From the NCBI RefSeq assembly GCF_003205575.1, contig NZ_PYBW01000014.1:5513-69512 (forward strand): a stretch of DNA of 64,000 nucleotides, in the 5' to 3' direction. How positions within the stretch are numbered: the first letter of the stretch is position 1; each line of letters begins with the position of its first letter. Shown piece by piece: positions 16,582 to 25,061 of this stretch. Source of the DNA: Streptomyces tateyamensis (GTDB lineage: Bacteria; Actinomycetota; Actinomycetes; Streptomycetales; Streptomycetaceae). Both the position numbers and the translations under genes were made by a program. A model generated the notes under the pieces. The model had not been told where the DNA came from. It searched no databases and saw only the letters and a program-made list of their open reading frames with translations.

Positions 16582-18492
16582 TTGCTGTTCCGCGGTTCCG
16601 CATCCTCCGTCTCTGCCGAGAGGGCCGCAGGCACTCTTGTGCCCCGCCTGAGCGAGAACTTCGTGCGCAAGCATGGCCACCGGCCGAGCCCCTCCGAAGC
16701 GCGGTCATGGGAGCGAAGTATCCCGGTCCTCACGGACGCGCTGCTCGACGCTGGCCTGGGCGAGGTCGAGGTCCTGTTGGAGTATCAGCTTCCGTTGACC
16801 AGCCGCCGAGCCGACATCGTGCTGGCGGGCGTCCATCCGCGGACCCAGGAGCCGTCCTACGTCGTCGTCGAGCTGAAACAGTGGAGTGACGCCTCCCCCG
16901 ACGATGATGCGCCGGCGCTCTGCTGGGTCGACTCCTACCCCACGCCGAGGCTCAATCCGATCGAGCAGGTCCGCGGGTACTGCGACTACCTGGCCGACTT
17001 CAACGGAGCGCTCGCCGAGCACCCGCATCGGGTCGCAGGCGTGGCGTACCTTCGCAACGCGACCGAGTTCGGCATCCGGGGACTGCAGGATGTGGGGCAG
17101 GACCTCCGCGGACGGATGTTCAGCGGCGAACGCAGGGCCGATCTGCTGAAGCACCTGACGACGTTGCTCGCCCCCGCCGCGGGTGCTCAAGCTGCCGACG
17201 AGCTCCTCCTCGGAAAGCAGCGGCCATCGAAGCAGCTGATGGCAGTGGCCGCTCAGGAGGTCCGGGCACGCGAGCAGTTCGTGCTGTTGGAGGAACAGCG
17301 GCTCGCTTACGAGATGGTGCTGCGTGCGGTAGAACGCTCCCATCGGGCAGACCGCAAGGAAGTGGTGGTGGTCCTCGGCGGTCCGGGGACGGGCAAGAGC
17401 GTCATCGCCCTGTCGTTGCTCGGCGAGCTGTATCGGCAGGGACGCAGCGCACTGCACGCCACCGGCTCACGCTCATTCACCTTGACCATGCGTAAAGTAG
17501 TTGGAGCTCGCAAACCTGCCGTACAGAAACTGTTCAAGTACTTCAACGACTTCATAACCGCGGAGAAGAACGCCCTCGACGTGCTGATCTGCGACGAGGC
17601 TCACCGCCTCCGATCGACCTCCAGCACCCGCTGGACGCCGGCCGGTCACCGGACCAACCGGTCCCAGGTGGATGAGCTGATCGACGCAGCCCGGGTGCCG
17701 GTGTTCCTGTTGGACGAGAATCAGGTAGTACGGCCTGGGGAACTGGGCACTGAGGCGCAGATCGTCGAAGCTGCCAAGGCCAAGGGGCTGGACGTGCACG
17801 TGGTGCAGCTGAGCGACCAGTTCCGCTGTGGTGGAAGCGACGCCTACGTGAACTGGGTAAACCGTCTGCTGGACCTGACCGATGGCGGTCCCTCTGTCTG
17901 GGAGCCGGACGGCCTGATGGATCTGCTGGTCGCCGATTCGCCCTCGGCTCTGGAGGAGTTCCTACGGGCGCGTCTGGCCGAGAAGTACCAAGCGCGGATC
18001 ACCGCGGGGTACTGCTGGCGGTGGAGCCCCGAGCCGAAGGACGGTGAGCCGCTTCCCCAGGATGTGGTCATCGACACGTGGGCCCGTCCGTGGAACCTGC
18101 GCGGTGACCGCTCGATCTCCGGTGCCCCACCAGCCGCGCTCTGGGCAACCGACCCGGCGGGCTTCGGCCAGGTCGGCTGCGTCTACACCGCCCAGGGCTT
18201 CGAGTACGACTGGAGCGGGGTGATCATCGGCCCGGACATGGTGTGGCGTGGCGACCGCTGGGTGGTGAACCGGCACCTCTCCAAAGACAACGTGTTCACC
18301 AAGGCGACCACGGACGCCGAGGTCGACCGGCTGATCAGGCATACCTACAAGGTGCTGCTGACCCGAGGTGTCAGAGGCACGGTGGTGTACTCGGCTGATG
18401 CCGAGACCCGTGCCAAGCTACGTGAGCTGGTGTCGACCCCGTTCGAGCAAGCCATCGCAAAACGAGCCGCCGGACTTCAGGTCAACGTATGA
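16582..18492 (+). CDS. PD-(D/E)xK nuclease-like domain fused to DUF2075 (Schlafen-type) helicase
   Basis: A 636-residue protein from TTG 16582; homologous proteins usually start with a similar LLFRGSA segment. The open frame reaches back to 16462, but that part contains a rare TTA codon and the hairpin, so I leave it out. The N-terminal domain has RRADIVL (D78) and VVELKQW (E97, K99), the D...ExK pattern of PD-(D/E)xK nucleases. The helicase part has Walker A GGPGTGKS near 266-273, Walker B LLICDEAHR near 335 (VLICDEAHR in the sequence), LLDENQ, a YTAQGFEYD motif and a C-terminal LLTRGVRG. Proteins of this type occur in bacterial defence islands. The gene sits alone, beside a decayed IS and near the minus-strand helicase operon. 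A nuclease/helicase activity is well supported; the target is not known. Confidence 0.82.
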   Translation: MLFRGSASSVSAERAAGTLVPRLSENFVRKHGHRPSPSEARSWERSIPVLTDALLDAGLGEVEVLLEYQLPLTSRRADIVLAGVHPRTQEPSYVVVELKQWSDASPDDDAPALCWVDSYPTPRLNPIEQVRGYCDYLADFNGALAEHPHRVAGVAYLRNATEFGIRGLQDVGQDLRGRMFSGERRADLLKHLTTLLAPAAGAQAADELLLGKQRPSKQLMAVAAQEVRAREQFVLLEEQRLAYEMVLRAVERSHRADRKEVVVVLGGPGTGKSVIALSLLGELYRQGRSALHATGSRSFTLTMRKVVGARKPAVQKLFKYFNDFITAEKNALDVLICDEAHRLRSTSSTRWTPAGHRTNRSQVDELIDAARVPVFLLDENQVVRPGELGTEAQIVEAAKAKGLDVHVVQLSDQFRCGGSDAYVNWVNRLLDLTDGGPSVWEPDGLMDLLVADSPSALEEFLRARLAEKYQARITAGYCWRWSPEPKDGEPLPQDVVIDTWARPWNLRGDRSISGAPPAALWATDPAGFGQVGCVYTAQGFEYDWSGVIIGPDMVWRGDRWVVNRHLSKDNVFTKATTDAEVDRLIRHTYKVLLTRGVRGTVVYSADAETRAKLRELVSTPFEQAIAKRAAGLQVNV

Positions 18493-18597
18493 CTGCACCG
18501 CAGGCCCGGTCGCGTGCGCAGCCAGTCCGTCGTCTCCGACAGATCTGCTCCTGGCCCCGTTCCGCAGCACATCGCGCCGCGCCTGTGCCAGGACTTC

Positions 18598-18641
18598 AGA
18601 GGTGATCTCCACTCACACGAGTAGGAGTGGAGATCACCTCT
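18598..18641. terminator. Bidirectional terminator hairpin, 17-bp stem
   Basis: AGAGGTGATCTCCACTC (18598-18614) pairs perfectly with the 17 bases at 18625-18641 around a 10-nt loop. It lies between the convergent DUF2075 and peptidase genes and can serve both. The rest of 18493-18850 shows nothing else. Confidence 0.8.
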
Positions 18642-18850
18642 CGCCGCGCCGCCGCCCTTGCTGCCCTAAAGCTGGGAGCCCGCCGCCCAGCAGGTGTTCC
18701 TGCCCTCCTGGCCGAGCCCGATGACCTGTCGCACCACAATGCCCGCAACGACCGCGGTAGAGGGTAGAGGGCAACGGCAGCATCGAGCGCGCGCCGCCGC
18801 CCCGGAGCCCCGCGCGCAGCGTCCCTGGCTCCTCGTCCTTGGCGTCGCGC

Positions 18851-21130
18851 TCAGGAGAACATCTCGCCGAGCAGCTCGGGATCGACGGCGATGGGGGCGG
18901 GACGGTAGGCGGGTGGCTGCGTGCCCATCAGCTCGCGTACCAGGAAGTCCCAGCAGCGTGTGCGGACGTAAGCCAGGAAGTCGAGGAACGTGTGCTCGGC
19001 CCCCGGTACCAGCAGTAGCTCGAAGTCCTTGCCGGCGGCGATGAGCCGGTCGGCCAGCCGTAGCGTGTGGTCAGGGTGGACCTGGTCGTCCATCTCGCCG
19101 TGGATGAGCAGCAGTTTGCCCACCAACCGGTCCGCGAGGTCCACGTTGGAGGCACGGGCCCAGGCCTCGGCATTGTCCGCGCCGTCGTAGGCCTCCACGA
19201 AGCCGGCGTTGAAGTAGCGGGCGTCGTGCGAGCCGGAGAGGGCGACCGCGGCCTTGTACACCTCGGGGAAGTCCAGCATCGCCCGCGCCGCGGCGAAGCC
19301 GCCTCCGGAGTGGCCCAGTACGCCGACCCGGTCCAGGTCCATCCACGGCCGGGATCCGGCCAGCTGCCGCAGCGCCGCGACATGGTCGGCCAGGCAGCCC
19401 GCGTCGGCCAAGTGGCCGTAGGAGGCGTCGTGGAAGGACTTGCTCCGCCCTGGGGTGCCCCGCCCGTCCAACGCCACCACGACGAAGCCCAGCGCCGCGA
19501 TGGGTTCCGCGTCGAGGCCCATCCCGCCGGGGTCGAAGCACGGGCTGACCCGGTTGACCTGCGGGCCGGGGTAGAGGTTGTCCACCACCGGGTAGCGCTT
19601 GGCCGGGTCGAATTCCCGTGGCCGGTACAGCACTCCGTAGAGGTCCGTCACCCCGTCGGCCGCCTTGACGCGGAACCGTTCAGGCGGCGTCCAGCCGGTG
19701 GCGGCAAGCCTGCTGATGTCGGCGCGCTCCATCTCGACCAGCACCCGCCCGGCCCAGTCACGGACGCGGGACACCGGCGGGGTGTCGACGGAGGACGCCG
19801 AGTCGATGAAGTACTCCTGGCCCGGCGACACGGTGACGACGTGGTCCAGAGCGTCGTCGGTGACCTTGGCGAAGCCGGAGCCGTCCAGAGCGACCCGGCA
19901 CACCGTGCGCCGGTACGGATCCTCGGCAACCAGCCCGGAGGCGGTGAAGTACACCACCCGCTCCGCCTCGTCCACGCGCAGGATCTGCCGTACCGCCCAC
20001 TGCCCGGAGGTGACCTGCCCGAGCAGGGCGCCGGTGTGCAGGTCGTACCGGTACAGATGGCCCCAGCCGTCGCGCTGCGAGTACCACAGCACCTCGTCGG
20101 CCAGCATCCGCACGATCGGCGGCTCGTACATCCACTGGTTGGGCTCCACCCGGGTGGAGCCGGTCTCGCTGAGGACGGTGCTGACCTCGCCGGTGGCCGG
20201 GTCCAGCCGGTGGAGCGTGAGCGTGCGCAGGTCGCGGGGCCGGTCGAGGTAGTACACCGCCGAGCCGTCCGGAGCCCACCACGCCCACTTGCCGGCGATC
20301 GGCGAGAACTGCGGCATGAGCAGCGGCTCGGCCTGCGCACGCACCACCGTGCCCTCGGCGATGTCCAGCACGACCATTTCGGCCCGCGGCATGCTCTCGT
20401 CGCCGGCGTAGGCGTACCGCTGGGTGTGCAGCAGGGGCGCGCCGCCATCGGCGGGCCTGGACTCCACGAGGTGGGTCCGCCGGACCGTTCGCTCATCGGT
20501 CCGATGCGCCAGCACCTTGGCCGAGTCGGGCGAGAAGGCCACCACGGGCGGCAGGTGAGGCAGGCCGAACTTGCGCAGCAGGGTGGCGTTGCCGGTGCTG
20601 GCCGGGCCCGTGCCGTACGCGTAGTCGGGCTCGCCGTCGGTGGTCAGCGCCCACTCGCGTCCGTCGGACAGCGAGCGCGCCCACAGGTCGTGCCCCCGCT
20701 GGGACACCGCGACCTTCTGGTCGGGTGAGAGCACATCCAGCGGGCCGGCCGGCGGCGGCGTGAACTCGGCCCGCTCGCAGGTGTAGTCATTCAGGCGGCA
20801 GCGCCAGTACTCGCCGAACGCGTCGAACTCCACTGTGTTCCCGGTCAGTTCGAGAACCGTGAAGGGCAGGGCCACGGGGTCGACCGGCTGGCCACAGGCG
20901 GCGCTCAGCGCGGCGGCGACCCGGGTGTGGTCAAAGGCCGGCCCGCAGGTGCCCACCACCGGGTCGACCAGCACGAACCGCTTGCCGGCTCCGGTGCGCA
21001 CCGCGTACCAGAAGCGGGGGCCTCCGTCGATCCACTGCGGCCTGACCTTGTCCCCGATCACGAGTTCGCCAGGTCGGGCGGCACGGCGCAGGAGCTGCTC
21101 CGCGACCTGGTAGTCCTGAGTGGTGCTCAT
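18851..21130 (-). CDS. S9-family prolyl oligopeptidase (dipeptidyl-peptidase IV-like)
   Basis: A 759-residue protein from ATG 21130, which has an AGGA ribosome site. The open frame continues upstream to 21406, but that extension reads like non-coding sequence. The N-terminal part (to about residue 480) has the repeat-rich character of a DPP-IV beta-propeller. The C-terminal alpha/beta-hydrolase carries the nucleophile GHSGGG (S608), GEMDDQVHPDHT with the acid, and GAEHTF with the His. There is no signal peptide or membrane segment, so it is probably cytoplasmic and cleaves peptides after Pro or Ala. It is a single gene, convergent with the DUF2075 gene across a strong terminator. Length and motifs are normal for the family. 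Confidence 0.9.
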   Translation of the reverse strand: MSTTQDYQVAEQLLRRAARPGELVIGDKVRPQWIDGGPRFWYAVRTGAGKRFVLVDPVVGTCGPAFDHTRVAAALSAACGQPVDPVALPFTVLELTGNTVEFDAFGEYWRCRLNDYTCERAEFTPPPAGPLDVLSPDQKVAVSQRGHDLWARSLSDGREWALTTDGEPDYAYGTGPASTGNATLLRKFGLPHLPPVVAFSPDSAKVLAHRTDERTVRRTHLVESRPADGGAPLLHTQRYAYAGDESMPRAEMVVLDIAEGTVVRAQAEPLLMPQFSPIAGKWAWWAPDGSAVYYLDRPRDLRTLTLHRLDPATGEVSTVLSETGSTRVEPNQWMYEPPIVRMLADEVLWYSQRDGWGHLYRYDLHTGALLGQVTSGQWAVRQILRVDEAERVVYFTASGLVAEDPYRRTVCRVALDGSGFAKVTDDALDHVVTVSPGQEYFIDSASSVDTPPVSRVRDWAGRVLVEMERADISRLAATGWTPPERFRVKAADGVTDLYGVLYRPREFDPAKRYPVVDNLYPGPQVNRVSPCFDPGGMGLDAEPIAALGFVVVALDGRGTPGRSKSFHDASYGHLADAGCLADHVAALRQLAGSRPWMDLDRVGVLGHSGGGFAAARAMLDFPEVYKAAVALSGSHDARYFNAGFVEAYDGADNAEAWARASNVDLADRLVGKLLLIHGEMDDQVHPDHTLRLADRLIAAGKDFELLLVPGAEHTFLDFLAYVRTRCWDFLVRELMGTQPPAYRPAPIAVDPELLGEMFS

Positions 21131-21794
21131 TCTTCCTGTCTTCTTTCGGGATCGGTTCCGGGCATCGTGATGCCACGGTGGTGCCATCACGGCAGGGCGA
21201 TGCGAAGTGGGCACGGCCGGTGCCACGTCGGGGTCAGCGCCGGTGGACGACGGTCGCCAGGGGGACGCCAGCCTCGAACCTGCCGTCGGCGGGGTACAAC
21301 TTCGTGGTGCCACTGCCGAGTTCGCCGACACGGATCGCGGAGTGGGGAAACCCCGCCCCACAGGCGCCGGGCAGGTGTGAACGCACGGCCGCGCCCTCGC
21401 CGGCAAGACTCCGTGCCGCCCCCGCGAGACCGATCACGGCGAACGGGACGACGCCGAGTCGGCCAGCGGGCGAGCCAACGAAGCGGCTGGAAGCGGCCGG
21501 ATCGCTGACCTTCAACACCACTGTGGGGTAGGTGATGTTCATGCGGCCCAGCATTCCCGCAGCTCGCGGCACGAACAACGGCGGTTTTTGCAACGTCCGT
21601 TAACACCGGGGTTCACGATGCCGGCAGGAGAACGGACGGTGGCCGTCAGGCCCGACCCAGTTGGCGGCAGCCAGCGGCCGGCATCACAGCAGTTCCGCGC
21701 AGCCAGTCTCCGGGAGACAGGCCGCGGCACGGTCTTCGCAGGGCAGGTTGACCTCTTCGCTCACCTGGCGGTGCCTCAGCTATTCTCCGTCGTC
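21131..21794. other. Intergenic region with one doubtful short frame
   Basis: About 660 bases between divergent genes. The minus strand has a 102-codon frame from ATG 21542 to 21234 that begins MNITYPTVVLKVSDPAASSRF. This resembles the start of a glyoxalase/VOC-family protein, but the rest does not continue the fold. It may be a degraded gene start followed by unrelated sequence, and confidence in any product is low. Promoters for both flanking genes should lie here. Confidence 0.3.
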
Positions 21795-22103
21795 ATGAGT
21801 GGGATGAGCAGGGCGCGGCTCGTGAAGCTGGCCGCGGAGGCCACGGTCGACTGCTACAGCGAGGACGAGGAGCTCTCCGGCTGGTACGCCGTGATCGAGG
21901 AGCACGTGGCCGTCCCTTTCAAGACCGTGGTACTCGGAGTCGAGGTCACTGTGGAGAAGGTTGACCTTCGGGGCATTCAGATCGTGGCGGTCTGTTCTCG
22001 CGGACCGCACCGCCAGGCCATCGATATCATCGACCTTCCGCTTCCCTCGCCCGCGCCCGAAGGTGCGGAGTGGATCGAGGCGTTCTGCCACTGGGCGCTC
22101 TGA
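21795..22103 (+). CDS. Small hypothetical protein (102 aa)
   Basis: From ATG 21795 (a second ATG at 21804 is possible). No good ribosome site is visible for either. The sequence is compact and acidic, with CYSEDEELSGWYAVIEEH, VPFKTVVLGVEVTVEKVDL, a run resembling AVCSRGPHRQAI, and a C-terminal LPLPSPAPEGAEWIEAF. Similar short proteins in actinomycetes are sometimes annotated as calcium-binding, but I see no EF-hand and do not assign a function. It has normal third-position bias, so it is probably real. It stands alone ahead of an SDR gene on the same strand. Confidence 0.6.
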   Translation: MSGMSRARLVKLAAEATVDCYSEDEELSGWYAVIEEHVAVPFKTVVLGVEVTVEKVDLRGIQIVAVCSRGPHRQAIDIIDLPLPSPAPEGAEWIEAFCHWAL

Positions 22104-22332
22104 CGGGACGAGTCCGATCCTCGACAGTCCCATGAGAGCCGTGGAGGAGCGGAGGAGCGGGGGCGCCAGATCACCCGATGGGCGGTACCGCGCTGTCGGT
22201 CGGCTGTCAGTGGGGACAGTGACCTGTCGGTGGGATGTGAGTGGCCCCCGGGACCATAGGAACCGGGCGCGGCTGACCGTGAAGGTGTGGCCCGCCTGAC
22301 TCCAGACCGTTCCGAGCTTCCGGGAGACCGCC

Positions 22333-23301
22333 ATGCCCTCCGTAGCCTCCATACCCTCCGTACCCCGGGTCCTGCAGTGGGACGTCCACCGGTTGCCAAA
22401 CGCCGTGGGAAAGCGCGTTCTGGTCACCGGCGGCAACGCGGGGATCGGGTATTTCGTCGCCGAGCAGCTGGCCGGCGCCGGGGCCACGGTCGTCCTCGGG
22501 AGCCGCGACACGGGGAAGGCCGAGGAGGCGATCGCCTCCATTGCCTCGCGCGTCCCCGACGCCAGGGTGAAGCACGTGCCTCTCGACCTGGCCGATCTCG
22601 CTTCGCTCAAGGCGTCCGTGGACGCGCTCGGGCTTGACCGCCTCGATGCGGTCGTCCTCAACGCCGGGGTGGCGCTCGACCATCCGCCCCGCCGCGAAAC
22701 CAAGGACGGCCACGAGCTGATGTTCGGAACCAACCATCTGGGGCACTTCGCGCTCACCCACCACCTGGCCCCGCTGCTCACGACGACCCCGGGGAGCCGG
22801 GTCGTCACCACCGGCAGCTTCGCCGCCAAGTCGGTACGCCTGGACCTCGACGATCTCCAGAACACGCACGACTACCAGCCCAAGCGCACCTATTCGCGCT
22901 CCAAGCTGGCCCAGATGCTCTTCGCTCTCGAGCTCGACCGCCGCCTGCGGGCCGCCGGCAGCACGACGGAGAGCGTGCTCGTTCATCCCGGTGGCGCGCT
23001 CGACTCCCTGACTCCTTCGCGCCCGCCGTTCCATGTCCGGACCACCGGCGAGCGGCTGAGCCGCCTCCCGCTCGGCCTTGTCGTCCAGGGCAAGGACGCT
23101 GCCGCATGGCCTGCCGTCCGGGCCGTCCTCGACCCGAGCGTGCGCGGCGGCCAGATGGTGAGTCCCCGTGCGTTCGGGCTGCGCGGTGCGCCCAGGACCG
23201 AACCTCTCTGGAAGCACCTTGCCGACAGCACGACCGCGGCACGTCTGTGGGCGGCGAGCTGCGACCTGACCGGCTGCGAACCGACGTTCACCGCACCGTG
23301 A
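22333..23301 (+). CDS. Short-chain dehydrogenase/reductase (SDR)
   Basis: A 322-residue protein with a Rossmann fold. The cofactor motif is TGGNAGIG at 32-39, an LNAG segment follows, and the catalytic pair is Y187 and K191 in YSRSK. A GGGAGA ribosome site precedes the ATG. The length and motif spacing resemble the retinol/protochlorophyllide-type SDRs (about 300 residues). The substrate cannot be told from sequence. It is convergent with the LRV-repeat gene, and nothing around it suggests a pathway. Confidence 0.88.
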   Translation: MPSVASIPSVPRVLQWDVHRLPNAVGKRVLVTGGNAGIGYFVAEQLAGAGATVVLGSRDTGKAEEAIASIASRVPDARVKHVPLDLADLASLKASVDALGLDRLDAVVLNAGVALDHPPRRETKDGHELMFGTNHLGHFALTHHLAPLLTTTPGSRVVTTGSFAAKSVRLDLDDLQNTHDYQPKRTYSRSKLAQMLFALELDRRLRAAGSTTESVLVHPGGALDSLTPSRPPFHVRTTGERLSRLPLGLVVQGKDAAAWPAVRAVLDPSVRGGQMVSPRAFGLRGAPRTEPLWKHLADSTTAARLWAASCDLTGCEPTFTAP

Positions 23302-23442
23302 GGGTCCGGCAGGGCCGAAGGACCAGCGGTTGGGCGCGACGAAGCGGAAGCCTCGACCGGGTGAGGTCCCCGGGCCGCAGAGAACAGTGGCGGTCAGGCT
23401 CGCTCGGGGGCTGCTGACACCCAGGGCGGGGCGGTTCGCAGC

Positions 23443-24957
23443 TCAGCGCGGGAGCACGAGCCCGCTCATTACATCGGCGGGGAGAGACGGGTTGGCGCCG
23501 GCTGCCGTTGCGACCTGCCAGTCCTCGTCGGCCAGCAGCTCGATCAGCACGTCGGCCGGGAGCTCTGGTCGGGCGGCGGCGATGGGGCGGGCCCGGGGGT
23601 CGGTCAGACAGGCCAGGAGTGCTGGGAGGGAGGCATTCGGGTGTCGGGCGATCTCGCGCAGGGCCTTCCGGGAGGCAGGCTGTCGGGTCAGGCGCTCCAG
23701 GACGGTCGCGGTCGCGTCGGGGTTGGTGGCGGCCTTTGCCGCCACGCGGGGACCGTGACGGTCGATCATGGCGAGCAGTTGTGCCTCGCTGAGGCCGGGG
23801 TGCGGGGCGATCGCCTTGAGGACCTTCGCGTCCTCGTCGCGGGCGAGCGCGTCGCGGATCTCGTCCGGCAGATCGCGGCGCTGGGCCACCACCATGCGCA
23901 GGGTCGGGTCCGCCGCTGCGGCGAGGTCGGCGACCTCTGCGGGCGTGGCCGTGGCGACGCGTGGCAGCAACTCGGATCCCAGCTTTGCCAAGTGGGCGAT
24001 CCGTGCCAGGACCTCGAGCGGCAGGGACGGGTGGAGTGCCAGGGACCGCCGGACGTCGTGGCCCGCGTCCTCGGCAAGCCTGCGGATCAGGGCCTCGTCG
24101 ATCGACGGGTTCTTGGCCAGCGGCGCGCGCACCATCGGTATGGGGTCCGTGGCCAGCCGCGCGTAGATCTGCGGGGGCAAACCCTCGCGTGCGGCGACGA
24201 GTTCGCGCAGCAGCGCCGACCAGTGGTCGACCGACCGGGCCACTGCCCACGCCGGGGTGGCAGGGTTGTGCAGGGCCTGCCACTGGGCGTCGCGCACGGC
24301 GGACTGGTGGGATCCGTCGCAGGCATCCCCTGGCAGTAGCTCACAGTCGCCGCGGGGGCAGTCCGGAGCGTGAACGAAGGGGACCTCCTCGCGGTCGCAG
24401 ACGCGGCAGTGGCTCGCCGGCGGCAGCCCCTCCCCGGTGAGCAGCGCCGCCAGCAGTTCCGGCGGTGTCGCCCCGTTGCCCGCGACCCCGCGACGGACCT
24501 CGGCGTGCGGATGCCGCGCCAGTTCGGCGGCCAGGTGTCCCGGGCCCCACGCGGCGAGCGCGGCGACCACCCCGATCTCGGGGTCGTCCGCGAGGCTGCG
24601 GGCCACGTCGGCCGGCAGCCCAGGACACCTGGCCAGCTTCTCCCGGTGCTCCACGCACGGGTGGGCGGCGAAGTACCGGGCCCAGTGCGGCAGGCCGGCC
24701 CCCTCGTCCAGCAGGGCGAGGGCGGCAAGGGGCTGCACGGCGGGGTCCACGTCCGCCGCCTTAAGCCGGCCCTCGTACGCGAGGCGGACGGCCGCCCACT
24801 CGGATCGCGCGGCCAGTGCACGGACCTGGGCACTGCTCAGCTCCGGCCGGCGCGCCAGCTCAGCGGCCAGCTCGTCGTCAGCCGCACCGATCAGCCGGTC
24901 GACCAGGTGGGTCGGGAGGGCAGGGTTCACGGCGAGGCCGAGCAGCGCATGGTTCAC
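23443..24957 (-). CDS. Leucine-rich-repeat-variant (LRV) protein with Cys cluster
   Basis: A 504-residue protein from GTG 24957 with a GGATGA ribosome site. It is built almost wholly of about 24-residue helical repeats of the LRV type (for example LARNPSLP-like and LADDPEIGVVAALA units), giving an elongated alpha solenoid for protein binding. Around the middle the repeats are broken by a Cys cluster, C184, C187, C200, C205 and C213, which could bind zinc or an iron-sulfur cluster. Known LRV proteins carry an N-terminal 4Fe-4S cluster, so an internal cluster is somewhat unusual. There is no signal peptide. The gene lies 104 nt after the TROVE gene on the same strand, so they may be co-transcribed. 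Confidence 0.78.
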   Translation of the reverse strand: MNHALLGLAVNPALPTHLVDRLIGAADDELAAELARRPELSSAQVRALAARSEWAAVRLAYEGRLKAADVDPAVQPLAALALLDEGAGLPHWARYFAAHPCVEHREKLARCPGLPADVARSLADDPEIGVVAALAAWGPGHLAAELARHPHAEVRRGVAGNGATPPELLAALLTGEGLPPASHCRVCDREEVPFVHAPDCPRGDCELLPGDACDGSHQSAVRDAQWQALHNPATPAWAVARSVDHWSALLRELVAAREGLPPQIYARLATDPIPMVRAPLAKNPSIDEALIRRLAEDAGHDVRRSLALHPSLPLEVLARIAHLAKLGSELLPRVATATPAEVADLAAAADPTLRMVVAQRRDLPDEIRDALARDEDAKVLKAIAPHPGLSEAQLLAMIDRHGPRVAAKAATNPDATATVLERLTRQPASRKALREIARHPNASLPALLACLTDPRARPIAAARPELPADVLIELLADEDWQVATAAGANPSLPADVMSGLVLPR

Positions 24958-25061
24958 AGCGCGTCATCCTGCTTCACTGGCACCTCGGGGTCCTTGGCTC
25001 GGGCACTTCACAGCACGGGGCCGGCCCGCCGCACGCGGCGGGCACGGCGGGCACGGCATCG

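Noticed and set aside
21131..21406. N-terminal extension of the S9 peptidase
   Set aside because: It reads as unstructured Pro/Arg/Ser sequence. The ATG at 21130 has a ribosome site and a normal protein start.
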